Assembly: GCA_946626795.1 (NCBI GenBank)
Contig: CAMOUZ010000081.1
Location: 1-5,563 of the forward strand
Length of the DNA: 5,563 nt
Source: an uncultured Clostridia bacterium
GTDB taxonomy: Bacteria > Bacillota > Clostridia > Christensenellales > CAG-1252
Reading direction: 5' to 3'
The position numbers were made by a program, and so were the translations under genes. Positions within the stretch are counted from its first letter, which is position 1. Each line of letters starts with the position of its first letter. The notes beneath the pieces were generated by a model. The model was not told the origin of the DNA and ran no database searches. It saw nothing but the letters and a program-made list of their open reading frames with translations. This document shows, one piece after another, positions 3,501-5,563 of the stretch.

Positions 3501-5563
3501 GCGCGGAGGAAAAGAAGAAGGGCGATAACGAGAGACAGCCCATCGCGCATGGCGTCAGCGATCCCGTCGGCGGCATCAATGTGATTTACGTCTCGGACGG
3601 CATCTCCTTCGGCGCCGTGGATCTCGAAAACGAGTACCCGATCACCTTCGGCTTGGAAGCCATCGAGGGTATGACCTTCGCGGGCTGGTATTCCAACGTG
3701 GAATTCGATGAAGACGGCAGTGTGAAAAAGAAGACCGTCATCACCTCGGAAGAAGGGCTGAGCGGCTCCTCCTTTACGCCGCAGAGCAAGACGATTTCGA
3801 GCGCGGTCTACTATGCGAGGATGATCAAGAAACAAGTTTTGGAATTGAGCGATCTGAAAGCCATTGCGGAGACGACAAACGAAGGCAGAGGCTATGAGGG
3901 CGTGGTCTTTACGCTTGCGAGTTCGATCACGATCGACGAGTCCTTTACTTCCATCGGTACGGAAGAGCATCGCTTCCTCGGAACCTTGTCCGGCAATGGT
4001 CTTACACTCACCGTGACGGGGATCAAGCCTTCGGCGCTCGGCGGCGTCTTCGGATGTATCGGAAATGTCGGCACGGTGAAAAATCTCGTGATCGAGGTCA
4101 CGAGCGGGATTTCCGCGGACGCAGTCTTAGGCGTCGTCGCGGCGTATAATTACGGCACGATCGGTCAAGACAGCTCGAACGGCAAGGTGATCGTGCGCGT
4201 CAAAGCGGACGTGCAAGCGCCCATCGTGGGCGGCGTCGTGGGCGTGAATTACGGCACGGTCAAGAATTGTGAGGTCGAGTATGCCGTCGTCGGCGTTTCC
4301 ACGAAGGCATTGATCGCTTCGGACGACGGATCGAATGCGGCGTACGTGGGCGGCGCGGTGGCGCTCAATCGTACCGCCGCCGTTACGAAGAATATCATCG
4401 TGCGGTTTACGTCGAAAACAAGTCCGCATATTCTTGCCTCCGCGACGGATTATTATGCGGGCGGCGCGATCGGTCTCAATGAAGCGGGCGGCGCGGCGTA
4501 TAGCTTGGTGGTGGAAGGCAAGACGCCTATCGCCATCTGCGGTCAGGCGGGCAGTCATCCCACGCCGTTGGACGCAAATGACGAGGACGAAAGCGTACAA
4601 TATCGCGGTTTCATCGTCGGAAAGAACGCTTCTCAAAACGTAGACTCGCTTTGGGGACTTTATACGAGCGCGACGCTCGGCGCCCCCGTCGAACTGTATA
4701 GAGGGGAGGAGAAAGAGCCTTCCGTCATGGGCAAGATCGTCCTTCTCAGCGGCGAGAAAGCCAATAAGGCGAATATGCTCATTATGTACGGCGACGGAAA
4801 TATAAACGTCACGGTGGACGGTAATGAGAGCGAAGTCGGCGGTCAGATATCCTTCTTCGCGGAGAAAAAGGAGGATGGCGCGGAGTTCTATAATTACGTG
4901 GCGGATTTCGAGAGCGGGGAGATCGTCCCCGTCGCGGAGGGGAATACGGTGTATAAGTTCGCCCCCATCGACCTTACGGAGAAAAGCAAGGTGTATTACG
5001 CGGTCTTCGCCAATGCGAGGATCTCTTCCGCCGAAGATTACGCTGCGTTGGCGGCGCGGATCAACGCAGACGGAAACGAGCAATATCGCGCGTATGTACA
5101 GTATTATATCTCGGGCAATTTCGAGCTTCCTTACACGACGGCGGCGATCCTCGGAAAGGATGAAGATCACCCCTTCCGCGGAAGCATCAACGGAAACGGA
5201 CATACCGTCACGATGACGGGGAAAAACGAGGAGATACACGCTTTTGTCGGCGTTCTCGGAGACGGCGCCGACGCTCATCATTATTCCGCCATCTCGAATC
5301 TGTCCCTCGTCGCGCAGGCGGGTACGCGTCTCTATGGAACGGGCGCGGGCACGGGCGTTTTGACGAATATCAATAACGGCACGATCACGGGGGTCAGCAT
5401 CTATGCGTACAGCGTCGTGAAAAATCTTGACGCAAATGCTTCCGTGGGCGCCGTGGCGGGTGTAAATAACGGAAATATCATTTCCGCCTTCGTCTCGATC
5501 GAGTATAGGGAATATCTCGGTACCAAGAGCTACGGATGCTTGATCGGCGAGAATGTCGGCGGC
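434..5563 (+). CDS. Giant secreted GLUG / InlB-repeat surface protein, 3' partial
   Basis: The frame is open from ATG 434 to the last base (1,710 codons, no stop; the C-terminus lies outside). The start is chosen from GAGGT at 422-426 with 7-base spacing; in-frame alternatives are ATG 428, ATG 437, ATG 398 and GTG 374. Residues 1-42 form a signal peptide. Four modules follow (about residues 79-563, 597-1133, 1134-1528 and 1529 onward). Each has a head ending in a 'G-N-G-H-T'-like turn (His128, His641, Leu1190, His1590) and then GLUG-like rungs such as residues 217-234, 300-319, 793-808, 826-843, 1266-1279 and 1672-1682. The first three modules end in an InlB-like cap (F521-Y-G-W, F1082-A-G-W-Y, degenerate F1485-Y-N-Y). 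GLUG rungs are known from large extracellular proteins, including streptococcal IgA1 proteases, and are expected to stack as beta-solenoids. No HExxH metalloprotease site, serine nucleophile motif or glycosidase motif was found, so a binding or structural surface role is inferred. The ligand is unknown, and the anchor cannot be seen. Confidence 0.93.
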   Translation, partial: MMTKTGRRTWITSGTVLLMALVFLVGIWLCSLAMLSTADAAAEDAPNYTAIGDKAITVDDSAVTSYLNSGGVTPNGTVDTAAEFCAVFMSGAQNATYKLGEDFKITATNWYAQSRSIGAGTVIDGDGHYVIITANEASANGLAIASVGGLANVCEGKIQNLHYYFDGAFAINTSGTLNCGGLFAQLAGSGSIENCPRIEVAGALVARASDSSSTINLGGVIGLHKGKVINSTIISSLEAQSVTESKHCIQHAGGVSGYMEGSGSFEHSDIKTTAVISVYDYTKVWGYTAEYNDKEHVHPAAGVIGAAKGGTILNNTFNVAGSASSTGNGGSSNKGSIAGGFIGLLDSGFGGTIKNNYFSMKCILSALFMADMDDITSVGAWVNLLGPRTEKDANGNHKIATYGGEWIGRSWDETGMNGNNICNNVILINDAYNDMIEGIAADDLLNDAKAGLLCGSNMNVGTNNWFARKLAECDTGKMMENSPSLYSQFNQLNIYGDGKVVAEANAQGDILMEVREGKSPFYGWTNDPAGATSKADFNTSRTRTFTASAAATYNVLYLFFIDDAIGSSGELTQFAYDANLIKKDVWKNLFTGDMTDGKIHFTGSNEITLKWLSAELTKDITVSDGTPVIEDYYGKFSGKGHTISFKSGSQISHDYEKPYDSDDEKHYASYVTGLFGTVKAGARIEDLKIAFGGMIKETSGLTYEATENGKTQAHNLKETPEDETTNTVASRTKAKGTYSLPTTFAEDTAYVYFFTGDGYSQDENENWQRPKNPGYVEVIPYECKIMVENLYVGVLAGKNYGTITGVDLEIAQSGTVTCHAQNVFFGGLCGYNCGEVSKTNVTIRGKIAVKVSGDAKVGGMFGENEHASFVSSYDGLSVYIVGSIEVDTAVTYHSVKYYQYESARTFSSEKACEDAGYTMIAYDNVDKKTYVFGVKSYAEVKTPMIKDDVPAECNEIVGILIGEYKNGAADFENCVASSGDKSLYNSEVIQCAMDSAKIGGMIGSVDTTGGGIPRFLNTWAVMSAEEKKKGDNERQPIAHGVSDPVGGINVIYVSDGISFGAVDLENEYPITFGLEAIEGMTFAGWYSNVEFDEDGSVKKKTVITSEEGLSGSSFTPQSKTISSAVYYARMIKKQVLELSDLKAIAETTNEGRGYEGVVFTLASSITIDESFTSIGTEEHRFLGTLSGNGLTLTVTGIKPSALGGVFGCIGNVGTVKNLVIEVTSGISADAVLGVVAAYNYGTIGQDSSNGKVIVRVKADVQAPIVGGVVGVNYGTVKNCEVEYAVVGVSTKALIASDDGSNAAYVGGAVALNRTAAVTKNIIVRFTSKTSPHILASATDYYAGGAIGLNEAGGAAYSLVVEGKTPIAICGQAGSHPTPLDANDEDESVQYRGFIVGKNASQNVDSLWGLYTSATLGAPVELYRGEEKEPSVMGKIVLLSGEKANKANMLIMYGDGNINVTVDGNESEVGGQISFFAEKKEDGAEFYNYVADFESGEIVPVAEGNTVYKFAPIDLTEKSKVYYAVFANARISSAEDYAALAARINADGNEQYRAYVQYYISGNFELPYTTAAILGKDEDHPFRGSINGNGHTVTMTGKNEEIHAFVGVLGDGADAHHYSAISNLSLVAQAGTRLYGTGAGTGVLTNINNGTITGVSIYAYSVVKNLDANASVGAVAGVNNGNIISAFVSIEYREYLGTKSYGCLIGENVGG
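668..2122 (+). repeat. Module 1: beta-solenoid head, GLUG-like rungs and InlB-like cap
   Basis: This covers residues 79-563. The head has an amphipathic 'T-A-A-E-F-C-A-V-F' segment, then Y-K-L-G-E-D-F-K-I (residues 97-105) and I-D-G-D-G-H-Y (123-129). GLUG-like rungs start at residues 180 (G-G-L-F-A...I-E-N-C), 217 (L-G-G-V-I-G-L-H-K-G-K-V-I-N), 252 (A-G-G-V-S-G-Y), 300 (A-A-G-V-I-G-A) and 337 (I-A-G-G-F-I-G-L...T-I-K-N-N). A roughly 100-residue Asn-rich stretch with no recognised motif follows. The module closes with a Trp strand (N-N-W465-F), the Y495-G-D-G strand and the F521-Y-G-W cap ending Y-N-V-L-Y-L-F-F near residue 560. The module assignment is my own alignment by eye. Confidence 0.75.
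1919..2113 (+). repeat. InlB-like repeat ending module 1
   Basis: Residues 496-560 follow the same order as the clear copy in module 2: G-D-G-K-V-V strand, I-L-M-E-V strand, S-P-F-Y-G-W-T (F521 to W524), a Thr/Ser-rich hairpin, F-T-A-S-A, and a closing hydrophobic strand Y-N-V-L-Y-L-F-F. The core F-x-G-W is intact. The assignment rests on this motif and on its equivalent position in the module. Confidence 0.6.
2507..2788 (+). other. Polar insert inside the module 2 solenoid
   Basis: Residues 692-785 interrupt the rungs between the first GLUG-like unit of module 2 and the next, at residue 793. The segment is rich in Glu, Asp, Thr, Lys and Asn and lacks the G-G-x-x-G pattern. It contains a hydrophobic strand (A-Y-V-Y-F-F-T-G-D-G-Y) near its middle. 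It is probably a loop or small subdomain projecting from the solenoid, and is a candidate ligand-contact region. No known domain is recognised. Confidence 0.4.
2832..2851 (+). repeat. 20-base exact DNA repeat within GLUG-coding sequence, copy 1
   Basis: The 20 bases 2832-2851 recur exactly at 5376-5395. They encode the G-T-I-T-G-V part of a GLUG rung in modules 2 and 4. The related 12-base string AATTACGGCACG starts at 2828, 4148 and 4247, in the same codon phase each time. Identity at synonymous positions suggests recent duplication or gene conversion between modules, though selection on a short motif with biased codons could also produce it. Confidence 0.6.
3620..3823 (+). repeat. InlB B-repeat (Listeria-Bacteroides repeat), clearest copy
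   Basis: Residues 1063-1130 show the family layout: a hydrophobic strand (Y-P-I-T-F), G-M-T-F-A-G-W-Y with the invariant G-W, a charged hairpin (D-E-D-G-S-V-K-K-K), S-S-F-T-P, and a closing strand V-Y-Y-A-R-M. In the family this is a small beta-grasp-like fold often found in tandem in surface proteins of Listeria, Bacteroides and Clostridia. Two weaker copies lie at 1919-2113 and 4802-5017, and another ends the upstream protein. Confidence 0.75.
3833..5017 (+). repeat. Module 3: the most regular GLUG solenoid, with a degenerate InlB-like cap
   Basis: This covers residues 1134-1528. The head reads L-S-D-L-K-A-I-A...F-T-L-A-S-S-I-T-I and then F-L-G-T-L-S-G-N-G-L-T-L (1181-1192); Leu1190 replaces the His found in the other heads. 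The rungs are close to the GLUG consensus: G-G-V-F-G (1203), G-V-V-A-A-Y-N-Y-G-T-I (1233), G-G-V-V-G-V-N-Y-G-T-V-K-N-C (1266-1279), G-G-A-V-A-L-N (1306) and G-G-A-I-G-L-N-E-A-G-G (1343). The end holds S-L-W1407-G-L-Y, M-Y1452-G-D-G and F1485-Y-N-Y, in which the Gly and Trp of F-x-G-W are replaced by Asn and Tyr. The cap closes with V-Y-Y-A-V-F-A (1520-1526), matching the end of the upstream protein (V-Y-A-S-F-A). Confidence 0.75.
4802..5017 (+). repeat. Degenerate InlB-like repeat ending module 3
   Basis: Residues 1457-1528 occupy the cap position. They show an opening strand (I-N-V-T-V), Q-I-S-F-F, then E-F1485-Y-N-Y-V where F-x-G-W is expected, and the closing strand K-V-Y-Y-A-V-F-A. The hallmark Gly and Trp are lost, so a profile search could miss it. 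It is called from position and flanking strands. Confidence 0.45.
5018..5563 (+). repeat. Module 4: beta-solenoid, cut off by the window edge
   Basis: This begins at residue 1529. The head has an amphipathic helix-like S-S-A-E-D-Y-A-A-L-A-A-R-I, then Y-Y-I-S-G-N-F-E-L and the best head turn of the protein, F-R-G-S-I-N-G-N-G-H-T-V (1581-1592). Rungs visible before the edge are F-V-G-V-L-G-D-G (about 1604), G-V-L-T-N-I-N-N-G-T-I-T-G-V (1641-1654), G-A-V-A-G-V-N-N-G-N-I (1672-1682) and the beginning of another, L-I-G-E-N-V-G-G. By analogy with modules 1-3, a Trp strand, a Y-G-D-G strand and an InlB cap should follow outside the window. Confidence 0.72.
5376..5395 (+). repeat. 20-base exact DNA repeat within GLUG-coding sequence, copy 2
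   Basis: This is identical to 2832-2851, in the same reading frame and at the same place in a GLUG rung (N-N-G-T-I-T-G-V in module 4). The flanks diverge at once on both sides. Confidence 0.6.

Larger units (their letters stand above)
2222..3832 (+). repeat. Module 2: beta-solenoid with large inserts, then InlB B-repeat cap
   Basis: This covers residues 597-1133. The head ends in F-S-G-K-G-H-T-I (636-643), and the first rung is G-L-F-G-T-V-K-A-G-A-R-I-E-D-L (673-687). A polar insert of about 95 residues interrupts the solenoid before the rungs resume at 793 (G-V-L-A-G-K-N-Y-G-T-I), 826 (G-G-L-C-G-Y-N-C-G-E-V), 858 (G-G-M-F-G-E-N), 957 (V-G-I-L-I-G-E-Y) and 999 (G-G-M-I-G). The ending repeats the module 1 pattern: N-T-W1019-A, then Y1052-V-S-D-G, then the clearest InlB repeat of the window, G-M-T-F1082-A-G-W-Y, closing V-Y-Y-A-R-M. 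A second insert, rich in Tyr and Lys, lies around residues 880-950. Confidence 0.75.

Noticed and set aside
1892..3970. 692-residue open frame on the minus strand
   Set aside because: It lies codon-for-codon opposite the large gene, and its ends are set by rare TCA/TTA codons of the sense strand (TCA at 1892). The sense gene almost never uses TTA, CTA or TCA, which leaves the antisense register open. Its translation is an Arg/Asp/His/Ile-rich shadow with no recognisable domain.
4335..5216. Two Arg/Ser-rich + strand frames of 102 and 130 residues (4335-4643 and 4824-5216)
   Set aside because: They overlap the large gene in another frame and have the composition expected of out-of-frame GCG-rich coding sequence. 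They lack domain or export features.
4127..5281. 384-residue open frame on the minus strand
   Set aside because: Same cause: it is in antisense codon register and ends at the sense TTA codon at 4127. It is Arg/His/Asp-rich, with no motif and no sensible gene context.
434..5563. IgA protease or other enzyme function suggested by GLUG motifs
   Set aside because: No HExxH zinc site or other catalytic motif appears in the visible 1,710 residues. GLUG rungs alone do not indicate protease activity. A catalytic domain beyond the window cannot be excluded.

Overview
The window contains one very large, incomplete gene and the tail of a similar gene upstream, both on the + strand. The upstream reading frame enters from the left edge and stops at 343-345. 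After a short purine-rich leader, a second frame opens (preferred start ATG 434) and stays open to the last base. It gives 1,710 residues without a stop and without its C-terminus. No RNA gene, mobile element, CRISPR array, phage gene or convincing terminator is visible.

The large gene encodes an exported, probably surface-associated repeat protein. It has a basic N-terminus, a long hydrophobic core and Ala-rich signal peptidase sites. Four tandem modules follow. Each opens with a head of the type 'x-F-x-G-x-(D/N/S)-G-(N/D/K)-G-H-T-(I/V)'. The head is followed by several GLUG-like rungs (G-G-hydrophobic-hydrophobic-G-x-N-x-G-x-(I/V)-x-N), expected to form a beta-solenoid. The first three modules end with a conserved Trp strand, a 'Y-(G/x)-(D/S)-(D/G)-G' strand and a cap resembling the InlB B-repeat (Listeria-Bacteroides repeat, 'F-x-G-W'). 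The fourth module is cut by the window edge. The upstream protein also ends in an InlB-like cap, preceded by a strand pair typical of bacterial Ig-like or MBG-type domains. The two genes are therefore probably neighbouring members of one family of large surface proteins, possibly co-transcribed.

The organism looks like an uncultured anaerobic Bacillota, Clostridia-like and perhaps gut-associated. This rests on G+C of about half by eye, clear Shine-Dalgarno sites, standard stop usage (TGA as stop, TGG for Trp), and a giant GLUG plus InlB-repeat architecture without outer-membrane autotransporter features. It is a low-confidence inference from protein style, not from a marker gene. The likely role is adhesion, surface display or binding of a host or environmental polymer; no catalytic domain is visible. 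The C-terminal anchor, if any, lies beyond the window.
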